Below, one piece after another: positions 17,608 to 26,616 of a stretch of DNA of 64,000 bases. Under the pieces are notes generated by a model that worked only from the letters and a program-made list of their open reading frames with translations, had not been told where the DNA came from and made no database searches. A program made the position numbers and the translations under genes. Positions within the stretch are counted from its first letter, which is position 1; the number at the start of each line of letters is the position of its first letter. The DNA is from Pseudobdellovibrionaceae bacterium. Its GTDB lineage: Bacteria > Bdellovibrionota > Bdellovibrionia > Bdellovibrionales > Bdellovibrionaceae. The DNA is taken from assembly GCA_022843825.1 (NCBI GenBank), contig JALHMX010000006.1, forward strand, positions 62,001 to 126,000, read 5' to 3'.

Positions 17608-19251
17608 ATGCTCATGAAACTAATTGTAACTATTAGTATTGTAAATGCCGTGGCTATAGCTGCTGTGGCTAATTCTAACGATTGGAAAATCAAAAAGACT
17701 GAGTGGACTGAAGCTGACGAGAAGGCTTTTTCCGAGTTTATTGCAAAAATTGGTCAGGCGGTAGAAAAGCGGGAATGTAATTCTTTGCAATCATGCTTGA
17801 AACACAAAAACAATCCATATCTAAGTTCCGACACTACACCTATAAGAGTTCATGCCGATTGTGCCAAATTATCTTACGTAATGCGCGGATATTTTGCGTG
17901 GAAAAACGGCCTCCCGTTTTCAGTAGCAAACGGCATTAAAGCGGCACCGGGATCGACAGGGTCTAATTTACGTTATAATTCGCGCGGAAACATAGTTACT
18001 TCGCGATTAAATTTTATTCCTACAAAAAGTTCCTCTGGTGTAAATTTTGTGAAGGCCATACCGACTTTAACTAGTACTGTACCCAATGCGGTTTATTCAG
18101 CAACTTTTCGATTTAATTATGACAACAATGATAGCGATAATTTATTTACTGATTACTATCCTGTTGATATCAATCGCGAGGCTATTCGCCCAGGAACAAT
18201 TATCTATGATCCCAACGGACACGTAGCTATTGTCTACAAAGTAACTAGCGATGGTAAAGTTTATTTTATTGATGCTCATCCAGATAACAGTTTAACTTCT
18301 GGAATGTATGGAACTAAGTTTGTACGAAGTCATCCAGCTCAAGGCGCGGGCTTTAAAAACTTTAGACCAATAAGATTAGTCGGAGCAACATATGATTCCA
18401 ATGCAGGATCATATATCGGCGGTAAGATTGTTCCCGCTAAAAATAAAGATTTAAAACATTTTGATATCGTTCAATTTTTTGGAACAGATCGCACACCTCG
18501 TACTGACTGGAGCAAGGGCCCATTCATCATAGGTGGTGTTAAGTATGAATACTATGAATATGTACGTAATATGTTATCAACTGGCAAACTGATTTTAAAT
18601 CCGGTCAACGAGATAAAAAGTTTAGCTGAAGATATTTGCCAAACAACCTTAGATCGTGTTGACGCTGTGAATGCGGCCTTAAAAGTTGGTATCCAAAACA
18701 AACCTCATCCAGCAAAACTGCCTGAAAATATTTATGGAACCAGCGGCGAATGGGAAGAATACTCAACCCCTTCTCGAGATGCGCGACTAAAGACTTCTTT
18801 TGTAGAATTAAGAGAATCAGCTGCGGATCTTATTCAAAGACATAGCGTCGGAGACCCTAAGGTTGACTACAAAGGAACAGACATTAGGCGTGATATGAGA
18901 AACGCTTATTTGGCGGTCTCAAATGCTTGTCAAATTACTTATGCAAAATCAAACGGTCAAATTATGAAGCTGACATTAGACCAAGTTCGCGAGCGCCTTT
19001 TTGATTTAAGCTTTGACCCCTACCATTGTTCTGAGCTTCGTTGGGGTGCTAAATCAAGTGAAGAGCTAGCAACATGTAAAGATAATGCCAACAAGCGCGC
19101 ATGGTATAATGCTGAAAGAAGATTAAGAAACCAAATTGAAAGAAAATATGATCTTAGAATGGACTTAACTTTAGAGCAATTAGCTGCAGGAAAACCTGGT
19201 ATTGGAGTAGAGACTCCACCGAATGTAAACATCTTGGATGTACTTAAATAA
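17608..19251 (+). CDS. Secreted NlpC/CHAP-like cysteine hydrolase candidate
   Basis: The 547-residue protein has a signal peptide (residues 1-22). Residues 60-260 look like a papain-fold amidase: a cysteine at the start of a helix (VHADCAKLSYVMRGYFAWKN) and, after about 130 residues, a strand with histidine (GTIIYDPNGHVAIVYKVTSDG), then VYFIDAHPDNS. This Cys-His arrangement is that of NlpC/P60, CHAP and related enzymes, which often cut peptidoglycan. The C-terminal half is helical and charged (about 330-547) and of unknown family. It is divergent from the cytolysin-family gene and its end overlaps pgpA by 8 bp. Activity is inferred from motif placement only. Confidence 0.65.
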   Translation: MLMKLIVTISIVNAVAIAAVANSNDWKIKKTEWTEADEKAFSEFIAKIGQAVEKRECNSLQSCLKHKNNPYLSSDTTPIRVHADCAKLSYVMRGYFAWKNGLPFSVANGIKAAPGSTGSNLRYNSRGNIVTSRLNFIPTKSSSGVNFVKAIPTLTSTVPNAVYSATFRFNYDNNDSDNLFTDYYPVDINREAIRPGTIIYDPNGHVAIVYKVTSDGKVYFIDAHPDNSLTSGMYGTKFVRSHPAQGAGFKNFRPIRLVGATYDSNAGSYIGGKIVPAKNKDLKHFDIVQFFGTDRTPRTDWSKGPFIIGGVKYEYYEYVRNMLSTGKLILNPVNEIKSLAEDICQTTLDRVDAVNAALKVGIQNKPHPAKLPENIYGTSGEWEEYSTPSRDARLKTSFVELRESAADLIQRHSVGDPKVDYKGTDIRRDMRNAYLAVSNACQITYAKSNGQIMKLTLDQVRERLFDLSFDPYHCSELRWGAKSSEELATCKDNANKRAWYNAERRLRNQIERKYDLRMDLTLEQLAAGKPGIGVETPPNVNILDVLK

Positions 19252-19705
19252 AACCTGGATAATAATGTAAGAATGTAAGAATGATTATATTACCGATGAT
19301 ACCGGCAACGATATCATCGGCCATGACTCCGGCCCCGCCTTTAAGATTTTTATCTAACCAACCGATAGGTCCCGGTTTTAAAATATCTAAAAATCGAAAT
19401 AAAATAAAACCCAGGGCAATGGACTTCCAGTGAATAGGGACAAGAGCCATAGTAATAAGAAATCCGGCCACTTCATCAATAACGATTTCCGACCGATCGT
19501 GATCGCCGGTTTCATCTTGATAAGCTTGGGACGCTATGATGCCGACGATAGCAATAACCAGCACAATGCCCATATATGCTATTGATGGCAACTGAGACAA
19601 AAGTAAAAACAATGGAATCGTTGCCAAGGTACCAACAGTACCTGGCGCTTTGGGAAATTTACCGATATTAAAAAGTGTGGCTATAAGAATTAGAAACTTC
19701 TTCAC
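19244..19705 (-). CDS. pgpA: Phosphatidylglycerophosphatase A
   Basis: This membrane enzyme dephosphorylates phosphatidylglycerol phosphate in phospholipid synthesis. The 153-residue protein has family hallmarks: NIGKFPKAPGTVGTLATIPL near the start, then the acidic DETGDHDRSEIVIDEVAGF catalytic region, and a hydrophobic C-terminal half with LKGGAGVMADDIVAGI. Length is normal. It starts with GTG directly abutting the glnS stop (TAAGTG), indicating co-translation. Its 3' end overlaps the convergent plus-strand gene by 8 bp. Confidence 0.92.
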   Translation of the reverse strand: MKKFLILIATLFNIGKFPKAPGTVGTLATIPLFLLLSQLPSIAYMGIVLVIAIVGIIASQAYQDETGDHDRSEIVIDEVAGFLITMALVPIHWKSIALGFILFRFLDILKPGPIGWLDKNLKGGAGVMADDIVAGIIGNIIILTFLHYYPGFI

Positions 19706-21367
19706 TTAATGTCCACCGGCTAAATTAACAACCATATTGAAAACCATTCGGCCAGGCGTAGAGTCTTTTTCGTCTAAACAAAAATATCCTACGCGCTCAA
19801 ATTGGTATCGATTTCCAGTCCGCGCATCCATCAAACTTTTTTCAAGTTTTGCATTTGTGATTACTTTCAATGAATTGGCATTTAAATTACCTTTCCAATC
19901 TTTACCTTCAGGAACATCTTCCGGGTGCGCCACCGCAAAAAGACGATCATACAGTCGAACTTCTGCATCAACGCATTCTGTGGCAGAAACCCAATGCACT
20001 ATACCTTTAATTTTCCGACCATCTGCTGTGGGTTTACCCGCTTTAGTCTCTGGTAAATAATCACATTTAAGTTCAGTGATTTTTCCCGAAATATCTTTTA
20101 CGATTTCATTACACTTAATAACGTAAGCATTTCTTAGTCGTACTTCTTTACCCGGAGCTAAGCGAAAAAAGTCAGCCTCTGGATTTTCTTTAAAATCAGC
20201 ATCATCAATAAAAATTTCCTTGGTAAAAAATAGTTTCCTTTTTCCGAGTTCAGGCTTCTTAGGATGGACGGATGTTTCTAATTCTTCTTTGTGGTCTGCT
20301 GGCAAATTTTGAATAGTCACCTTGATGGGATTTAAAACGGCCATAGCTCTATGTGAACGTTCATCTAAATCATCACGAACTGCATTTTCTAATATATCAA
20401 AATCGAGCAAACTCTCCGCCTTGGAGACTCCTATACGATGGGCAAAACTCCTCAATGCCTCCGGAGTATAACCGCGGCGACGCATTCCTGAAATAGTCGG
20501 CATACGCGGATCATCCCAGCCAAAAACTAATCCCTCTTTGACCAATTGTAAAAGTTTACGCTTACTCATCACCAAATAAGTCATATTCAACCGGGCAAAC
20601 TCATACTGACGCGGCTGTGCCGGTGTTTTAACGTTTTCTATACACCAGTCGTAAAAAGGACGGTGATCCTGAAATTCCAACGTACAAACTGAGTGAGTAA
20701 TATGCTCAATAGCATCCGACAGCGGATGCGCAAAGTCATACATAGGATAAATACACCACGCATCACCCGTGCGATGATGTTTAGCTTTACGAATACGGTA
20801 AAGGAGTGGATCACGCATATTCATATTGGGCGAGCTCATGTCTATTTTAGCTCGTAAAACATGGGAGCCTTCCCCAAACTCACCTTTTCTCATGCGCGCA
20901 AATAAGTCTAAGTTTTCTTCAACACTGCGATTGCGATAAGGACTGTTTTTTCCCGGTGTATTAAAATCGCCACGGTACTTCCGCAAGTCTTCCTCACTAA
21001 GGCTGCACACGTAGGCCTTATCCGCCTTAATTAATTCTACGGCCCAATCATAAAGTTGTTGAAAATAATCCGATGCAAAATACAAATGATTTTTCCAATC
21101 AAAACCCAGCCATTTGATGTCATTTTTAATGGACTCAACGTATTCGACATCTTCGGTCTCTGGATTAGTGTCATCAAAACGCAAATGACAGCGCCCGCTG
21201 TAGTCAGCAGCCAAGCCAAAATTCAAACAGATGGCCTTAGCATGCCCTAAATGGAGATACCCGTTAGGCTCAGGAGGAAACCGAGTAATCACTTTTCCTT
21301 GATGAGTATTTTCTTTAATATCTTTTTCAATAATCTGCTTTAAAAAATTTGGAGCTACTCCACTCAT
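19706..21367 (-). CDS. glnS: Glutaminyl-tRNA synthetase
   Basis: A class Ic aminoacyl-tRNA synthetase that charges tRNA-Gln. The signature RFPPEPNGYLHLGHAKAICL contains the HIGH-type motif. VMSKRKLLQLV is the KMSKS-type loop, and GWDDPRMPTISGMRRRGYTP follows as in GlnRS. The C-terminal anticodon-binding barrels are present. The frame is open to 21409, but I place the start at the ATG at 21367 because GGGGAAG lies just upstream and MSGVAPNFLKQIIEKD fits the family N-terminus. A direct GlnRS suggests the amidotransferase route is not needed for Gln-tRNA here. Confidence 0.95.
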   Translation of the reverse strand: MSGVAPNFLKQIIEKDIKENTHQGKVITRFPPEPNGYLHLGHAKAICLNFGLAADYSGRCHLRFDDTNPETEDVEYVESIKNDIKWLGFDWKNHLYFASDYFQQLYDWAVELIKADKAYVCSLSEEDLRKYRGDFNTPGKNSPYRNRSVEENLDLFARMRKGEFGEGSHVLRAKIDMSSPNMNMRDPLLYRIRKAKHHRTGDAWCIYPMYDFAHPLSDAIEHITHSVCTLEFQDHRPFYDWCIENVKTPAQPRQYEFARLNMTYLVMSKRKLLQLVKEGLVFGWDDPRMPTISGMRRRGYTPEALRSFAHRIGVSKAESLLDFDILENAVRDDLDERSHRAMAVLNPIKVTIQNLPADHKEELETSVHPKKPELGKRKLFFTKEIFIDDADFKENPEADFFRLAPGKEVRLRNAYVIKCNEIVKDISGKITELKCDYLPETKAGKPTADGRKIKGIVHWVSATECVDAEVRLYDRLFAVAHPEDVPEGKDWKGNLNANSLKVITNAKLEKSLMDARTGNRYQFERVGYFCLDEKDSTPGRMVFNMVVNLAGGH

Positions 21368-21432
21368 ATTTTCTTCCCCACTCAGTACGCTAATATATTG
21401 CGGAAACAACGAAACATGAATATATTAAATCC

Positions 21433-21933
21433 ATGTCCCCACCGCGTCGTACAAGATTAGATGTTATTAAAAGTTTGCCGCCTCTGACACTGCAGCAAAC
21501 TAAGCGTAAAATTATGGATTTGATGGCTCGACGCGATCATTCTGCTCGAGAAATTCAAAATAAGTTAAAAAGACGTGCAGAGCCTGATACTTTAAAAGCC
21601 GCTCTGGCGTGGGCTGAAGAGCAAAGCTGGATTCCTAGCGAAGAGAAACTGCAAGATCAAGTTACCCGCGCCATGTCCGTTCGTAAAAAAGGACAAAATG
21701 CACTCAATTTAAAGCTTCAACAGCTTGGCCTAAAGCCGGTGCGCTTAAATGCAGACGTCGAGCTAGAAATTGCGCTAAGAGCGCTTGAAAGCCGCTTTAA
21801 AAGTGATATATTAAAAGGCTTAGATTTTAAAGAGTTTCAAAAGCAAAAAGCAAAAACGATGCGTTTTCTTTTGAGCAAAGGCTTTAGCTCATCAGTGATT
21901 CAAAAAGCTGTGAAAGCTTATTTTAAAACCTAG
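21433..21933 (+). CDS. recX: RecX-family regulatory protein
   Basis: RecX modulates RecA filament growth. The 166-residue basic helical protein shows the typical repeated three-helix units: KIMDLMARRDHSAREIQNKL, AALAWAEEQSWIPSEEKLQD, VRKKGQNALNLKLQQLGLK, and a last unit ending in KGFSSSVIQKAVKAYF. No recA gene is visible nearby. It is 12 bp upstream of alaS on the same strand, so it is probably expressed with the synthetase, and it is divergent from glnS. Confidence 0.85.
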   Translation: MSPPRRTRLDVIKSLPPLTLQQTKRKIMDLMARRDHSAREIQNKLKRRAEPDTLKAALAWAEEQSWIPSEEKLQDQVTRAMSVRKKGQNALNLKLQQLGLKPVRLNADVELEIALRALESRFKSDILKGLDFKEFQKQKAKTMRFLLSKGFSSSVIQKAVKAYFKT

Positions 21934-21951
21934 GCAACACAAGGAATGACC

Positions 21952-24639
21952 ATGACGATGAAAAGTGCAGATATCAGAAATTCTTTTATAGACTACTTTA
22001 AAAAACAAGGTCACATCCATGTAGGAAGCTCCAGCCTTATCCCCGAAAATGACCCTACTTTACTTTTTGCCAATGCAGGAATGAATCAGTTTAAGAATTT
22101 GTTTCTTGGTTTAGAAAAACGAGACTACACCCGCGCCGTCACTTCTCAGAAATGTGTACGTGCTGGTGGGAAACACAATGATTTAGACAATGTGGGCTTT
22201 ACAGCCAGACATCATACTTTTTTTGAAATGCTCGGAAATTTTTCTTTCGGTGACTATTTCAAGAAAGACGCTATTCATTTTGCATGGGAACTGCTCACCA
22301 AAGATTTTCAAATACCTAAAGACAAATTATACGTTACTTGTCATCTTACTGATGATGAAGCTGCAGATATCTGGCATAAACAAGAAGGCGTTCCTAAAGA
22401 GCGTATTTTTCGCTTTGATAAGGACAACTTTTGGCGCATGGGCGATGTTGGACCCTGCGGGCCCTGTACTGAAATTTTTTATGACCACGGCGAAAAGGCT
22501 GGCAAAGAAAAAGATCCTTTTAAAGGAATAGCTGCCGGTGAAGATCGCTTCGTCGAAATCTGGAATCAAGTTTTCATGCAGTTCGACGAGGTCAGTCCGG
22601 GTAATTTAAAACCATTGCCGAAGCCTTCGGTAGACACTGGCATGGGCTTTGAGCGATTGGTTGCTGTGCTTCAGGGAAAATACTCGAACTACGACACTGA
22701 ACTTTTTTCTGCGGTGATTAGTAAAGCCTCTGAAATTGCAAAAGCCGAATACGTGACAGACCCAGAAATCTTAAGAACGAATAAAAAAATATTTGAAAAA
22801 GTTTCTGCCATGCGAGTACTGGCGGACCATTGCCGCTCAGTTTCATTTTTAATTGCCGATGGGGCGCTGCCTTCGAATGAAGGCCGTGGTTACGTTTTGC
22901 GACGAATTATGCGCCGAGCGATACGTTACGGACGCAAACTTTCGACACAATCCTCTTTTCTAGCGCCGATGAGTGAAATTTTAGTTTCCCAAATGAGCGA
23001 CTTTTTCCCCGAGCTAGATGTTCGACGCAGTCATATTATTTCTACGATTAAAGATGAAGAAACACGCTTCCTTCAAACTCTGGACAATGGAACTCATATT
23101 ATTCAAGACGAAATTAAAAAACTAAAGTCGAAAAATCAAAAAAATATTTCTGGTGATATCGCATTTAAACTGTATGACACCTACGGATTTCCCGTAGACT
23201 TAACTAGCCTTATCGCTGCTGAAGAGGGCCTTACTGTTGATGAATCCGCTTTTGAAAAGATTATGGCTGATTCAAAGCAAAAAGCTAAGTCATCGTGGAA
23301 AGGAAAATCTTTACAATCTGATGAAAAACATGTGATTGAACTTGGACAAAAATACTCAACGCATGAAACCAAATTTTTAGGTTACGAAACGCTGAGCAGT
23401 CCAGGCAAAGTAATAGGCTTATCCAACGGATCAAAAGAGGTCACTACTTTAAAAGCGGGCGAAACTGGTTATATTATTTTAGATCAAACCCCTTTTTATG
23501 CTGAGGGCGGCGGGCAAATTGGGGATCAGGGAAAAATGACTAAAGACAGCTCTGCTGAAGCTGTAGTTCATGACTGCATTAAGCAAGGTTCTGTGTTTTT
23601 GCATCAAGTTGAAATCACAAAAGGCGAATTCAATATCAAAGATACGGTTCAGACTTTTGTAGAAACGAAAAGTCGTCGGCAAATCACAAGTAATCATACC
23701 GCAACCCATCTGATGCATGCTGCTTTAAGAAAAGTTTTAGGAACTCATGTCACTCAAGCAGGATCTTTAGTCGATGAAGACAAAACTCGTTTTGATTTCA
23801 CCCATAACAAGGCCTTAAGCTCTGAGGAAGTAAGAAAAATCGAAGACTTAGTTAATGAAGAAATATCTAAAGCGATTCCTGTAAAAGCTGAAGTCATGAG
23901 TCACAAAAATGCACTTTCCCAGGGCGCTATGGCCTTGTTTGGAGAAAAGTACGGCGATCAGGTTCGGGTGCTGACCGTATCAGATTTTTCATGTGAGCTG
24001 TGTGGCGGTACACATGTCAGTAATACGGCAGAAATTAGAGCTTTTAAAATTACTTCCGAATCAGGAGTAAGTTCTGGTGTTCGGCGTATTGAGGCCATAA
24101 CCGGTGATAGCGCAATTAAATACTTTTTTAAAAACACCCATGAAGTCCTGGAAGCAAAACACGCCGCAGGCGTTACGCCAAGCGGATCTTTGTCCACATG
24201 GATTGAAGATAAAAAAGAAGAAATTAAATCTTTACAAAAAGACATCAAAAAAATTCAATCCAACCAGATCAATATCGATGATATTTTAAAAACAGCCAAA
24301 AATATTACGACAACAACTGGAACAGCTAAATACATTTTTGTGGATTTGGGAATCGATGACCGCGATGTCTTATCGCAGATTTCTGATCAACTTAAAAATA
24401 AAATCCAAAGTGGAATTACCGTCATTTTGGGTAAAGGAGAGCAGTCTCATCCCGTAATTATTTCTGTCTCTAAAGATTTAATAGGACAGTATCAAGCGGG
24501 AGCCTTGCTTAAAGAGTTTTCTCAAATTTTTGGCGGTAAAGGTGGAGGGCGCCCAGACTTTGCTCAAGGCTCTATTCCTGATCGCTCTAAACTGAACGAA
24601 GCTACTGATTATTTGGCTAAAAAGTTTTCACTGCAATAA
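21952..24639 (+). CDS. alaS: Alanyl-tRNA synthetase
   Basis: A class II synthetase that charges tRNA-Ala, also with an editing domain. Visible parts are KSADIRNSFIDYFKKQGH at the start, HHTFFEMLGNFSFGDYF, the GRGYVLRRIMRRAIRYG segment, GGGQIGDQGK, the editing-site HTATHLMHAALR and CELCGGTHV zinc ligands, and a C-terminal DHHA1-like domain ending GGKGGGRPDFAQG. ATGs at 21946, 21952 and 21958 are in frame. AAGGA at 21941-21945 abuts the first, so 21952 is a better-spaced start. Full length. Confidence 0.96.
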   Translation: MTMKSADIRNSFIDYFKKQGHIHVGSSSLIPENDPTLLFANAGMNQFKNLFLGLEKRDYTRAVTSQKCVRAGGKHNDLDNVGFTARHHTFFEMLGNFSFGDYFKKDAIHFAWELLTKDFQIPKDKLYVTCHLTDDEAADIWHKQEGVPKERIFRFDKDNFWRMGDVGPCGPCTEIFYDHGEKAGKEKDPFKGIAAGEDRFVEIWNQVFMQFDEVSPGNLKPLPKPSVDTGMGFERLVAVLQGKYSNYDTELFSAVISKASEIAKAEYVTDPEILRTNKKIFEKVSAMRVLADHCRSVSFLIADGALPSNEGRGYVLRRIMRRAIRYGRKLSTQSSFLAPMSEILVSQMSDFFPELDVRRSHIISTIKDEETRFLQTLDNGTHIIQDEIKKLKSKNQKNISGDIAFKLYDTYGFPVDLTSLIAAEEGLTVDESAFEKIMADSKQKAKSSWKGKSLQSDEKHVIELGQKYSTHETKFLGYETLSSPGKVIGLSNGSKEVTTLKAGETGYIILDQTPFYAEGGGQIGDQGKMTKDSSAEAVVHDCIKQGSVFLHQVEITKGEFNIKDTVQTFVETKSRRQITSNHTATHLMHAALRKVLGTHVTQAGSLVDEDKTRFDFTHNKALSSEEVRKIEDLVNEEISKAIPVKAEVMSHKNALSQGAMALFGEKYGDQVRVLTVSDFSCELCGGTHVSNTAEIRAFKITSESGVSSGVRRIEAITGDSAIKYFFKNTHEVLEAKHAAGVTPSGSLSTWIEDKKEEIKSLQKDIKKIQSNQINIDDILKTAKNITTTTGTAKYIFVDLGIDDRDVLSQISDQLKNKIQSGITVILGKGEQSHPVIISVSKDLIGQYQAGALLKEFSQIFGGKGGGRPDFAQGSIPDRSKLNEATDYLAKKFSLQ

Positions 24640-24649
24640 ATTATTGGCA
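24632..24649. terminator. Small dyad between convergent alaS and lipoprotein gene
   Basis: TGCAATAA (24632-24639) and TTATTGGCA (24641-24649) form an inverted repeat with one bulge. It contains both stop codons, TAA of alaS and TAA of the minus-strand lipoprotein gene. The structure is AT-rich and weak. Confidence 0.25.
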
Positions 24650-25234
24650 ACTTAGTTCAGGTAGGCGTGGTTTAAAATTACTGAACCAAGTTTTTAGGAT
24701 ATCATCTCCACCACACAGCTCAATTAAATTAGAACCACAGCTATCAGTTGACGAACCCAATCTAAACTGATCTCGAGTCGTCATTAAATTGGCAAAGCCT
24801 GGTACCATGACTTGGGCACAAACTTGACCCTCATTGGATCTAACTCCGTGCTTACAAACGCTCGATACTTGCAACAGCTGAATCAATTCATCTTTTAAAG
24901 CTTGAGTTAAACAATAGCGCTGACTTGTGCCCGCTTGCTCGTCGACAACAAAAAGTTCCCCAGTCTTGATATCAAAATCATAAATAATGTCTTTAATGAC
25001 AGAGATGCTTTTACCAGCGTGTATAACCTGTGAGACTTCTCTAGATTTTACTTGTAAGGCATCAAGAACTTCATTGCTAAGATCTATGACTTGAACTTTT
25101 AATGTGTCACCTGAAAATCGTGGATCAATAAAATCAGTATACCCACTCTCGCCCGCTGGCGGTCTTTGACAATTCTGATAACCAAATATCAAGAAGAAAG
25201 GCATGACTATAAATAAAATTTGGTTACGATTCAT
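24641..25234 (-). CDS. Predicted lipoprotein of unknown function
   Basis: The 197-residue protein has a hydrophobic leader ending in a lipobox-like FGYQNC (Cys22). The rest shows no known motif. It contains a VIHAGKSISVIKDIIYDFDI strand pattern, and several cysteines (SVCKHGVRSNEGQVCAQ, STDSCGSNLIELCGGDD, final LSCQ) that could form disulphides. It is probably outer-membrane or periplasmic. It is the last gene of a minus-strand run that includes smpB, rsmA and tsaD, but a 64-bp gap suggests its own promoter. Family not recognised. Confidence 0.6.
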   Translation of the reverse strand: MNRNQILFIVMPFFLIFGYQNCQRPPAGESGYTDFIDPRFSGDTLKVQVIDLSNEVLDALQVKSREVSQVIHAGKSISVIKDIIYDFDIKTGELFVVDEQAGTSQRYCLTQALKDELIQLLQVSSVCKHGVRSNEGQVCAQVMVPGFANLMTTRDQFRLGSSTDSCGSNLIELCGGDDILKTWFSNFKPRLPELSCQ

Positions 25235-25298
25235 ATAAAAGTCTATCGGCTTACTTAAATTAAAACTTAAGACCGAAGTACTGTATCATATTGAGAAT

Positions 25299-25757
25299 CT
25301 AATACTGCTTAGCGCGACGTAATTGTTGATCAACTTCCCGCTTTTTGATGCTCTCTCGCTTGTCGTGCAGTTTTTTACCTTTGACCAAGGCTATTTCTAG
25401 CTTAACCATGCCATTTTTAAAGTAAATTTTTAAAGGCACACACGTTAATCCCTTTTCGCTTAAAGCTCCAAAAATCTTTTTAAGCTCCAACTGATTCAAC
25501 AATAACTTTCGCAGTCTTTCCGGCGTGTGGTTATTATAACTGCTGGCCTTATATTCAGCGATATGTGCATTTTGCAAAAAGGCTTCTTTACCTTTAAACG
25601 CAATATAAGAGTCCTTAAACTGAATTTGCTTTAAGCGTATAGATTTAACTTCACTACCTGTAAGCACAAGCCCAGCCTCAAATGTTTCAAGAATATGATA
25701 ATCGAAACGGGCCTGCTTGTTGTCTTGAATAATCAGTATATTACCTGCGGTTTTCAC
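25299..25757 (-). CDS. smpB: SsrA-binding protein
   Basis: SmpB binds tmRNA and is needed for rescue of stalled ribosomes. The 152-residue protein has the family start (NKQARFDYHILETFEAGLVL then TGSEVKSIRLKQ), the central FKDSYIAFKGKEAFLQNAHI strand, and the basic tail (KGKKLHDKRESIKKREVDQQ then LRRAKQY) that enters the decoding centre. Length is normal. No tmRNA gene (ssrA) is visible in this window. It lies downstream of rsmA with a short gap. Confidence 0.95.
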   Translation of the reverse strand: MKTAGNILIIQDNKQARFDYHILETFEAGLVLTGSEVKSIRLKQIQFKDSYIAFKGKEAFLQNAHIAEYKASSYNNHTPERLRKLLLNQLELKKIFGALSEKGLTCVPLKIYFKNGMVKLEIALVKGKKLHDKRESIKKREVDQQLRRAKQY

Positions 25758-25797
25758 AAGCCTATATTTCCACTTTTTTATCTAAAAGACATTAGTT

Positions 25798-26616
25798 TTA
25801 TGTGTTTTCTGAAGGATTCAGGTGGAAATAAAGCTTTTTAAATTGATCTGGAGTTAGTTCTTCAGCCCGAGCCTTCTCCGACAGCTTCTCACCGACCAGC
25901 CATTGTGTCACCTGCTCAGCATGCACGCTAGGCAAGTTAGATTTTAAAATCCGACGACGTTGTTGAAAACAGCTTTTAACAAACTGAAGATATTTTTTTC
26001 TATTCTTAATTGCAGACTCTTTTCGAGAAAATTTTAACACTCGACTAGCCACTTTCGGTGGTGGAGAAAAATCCCGGGGACCCGCATCGCAAACTGTTTC
26101 AATAGCCCAAAATTCTTGTGACACGACACTTAGCATCCCATAGTTTTCAGTTTTACAAGCAGCCCTAATTCTTTGGGCGACTTCTTTTTGAAACATTAAC
26201 ACCATAAATTTTAATGTGTAAGGGTAGACACTTTTTTCAATGACTATAGATGATGAAATTTGATAGGGAAGATTGCTTACCAATAACTCAGCATCAATAT
26301 CACTCCAGTCAGCCTGAAGAGCGTCGGCATGTATGATGGAAACATTTTGATTCTTCCAATAACTAAACAAATTGTAATCGAGTTCGATAGCCTGATAATG
26401 AGTTTCCAGTTTTAATAGTAAATCTGTAATAGCACCAAGACCTGGGCCTATTTCGATTAGCGATTTTTTTTCAACTTCAGCTAAACACGCCTGAGTAGCT
26501 TCCAATATTTTGTTTATTACATGATCTGAAACTAGAAAGTTTTGTCCCAAGGATTTTCGAGCCTCATGCTGAAGCTCATTTGCACGCTTTTGTAATCGAT
26601 CCTTGGCCGATTCCAC
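25798..26616 (-). CDS. rsmA: 16S rRNA (adenine-1518/1519) dimethyltransferase
   Basis: RsmA (KsgA) dimethylates two adjacent adenines near the 3' end of 16S rRNA. The 272-residue protein has ARKSLGQNFLVSDHVINKIL, the SAM-binding IEIGPGLGAITDLLL, an acidic IHADAL position, and the catalytic NLPYQISSSIVI motif. FSPPPKVASRVLKF follows as in the family. It starts with GTG directly adjacent to the tsaD stop (TAAGTG), so the two are translationally coupled. Full length. Confidence 0.95.
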   Translation of the reverse strand: MESAKDRLQKRANELQHEARKSLGQNFLVSDHVINKILEATQACLAEVEKKSLIEIGPGLGAITDLLLKLETHYQAIELDYNLFSYWKNQNVSIIHADALQADWSDIDAELLVSNLPYQISSSIVIEKSVYPYTLKFMVLMFQKEVAQRIRAACKTENYGMLSVVSQEFWAIETVCDAGPRDFSPPPKVASRVLKFSRKESAIKNRKKYLQFVKSCFQQRRRILKSNLPSVHAEQVTQWLVGEKLSEKARAEELTPDQFKKLYFHLNPSENT

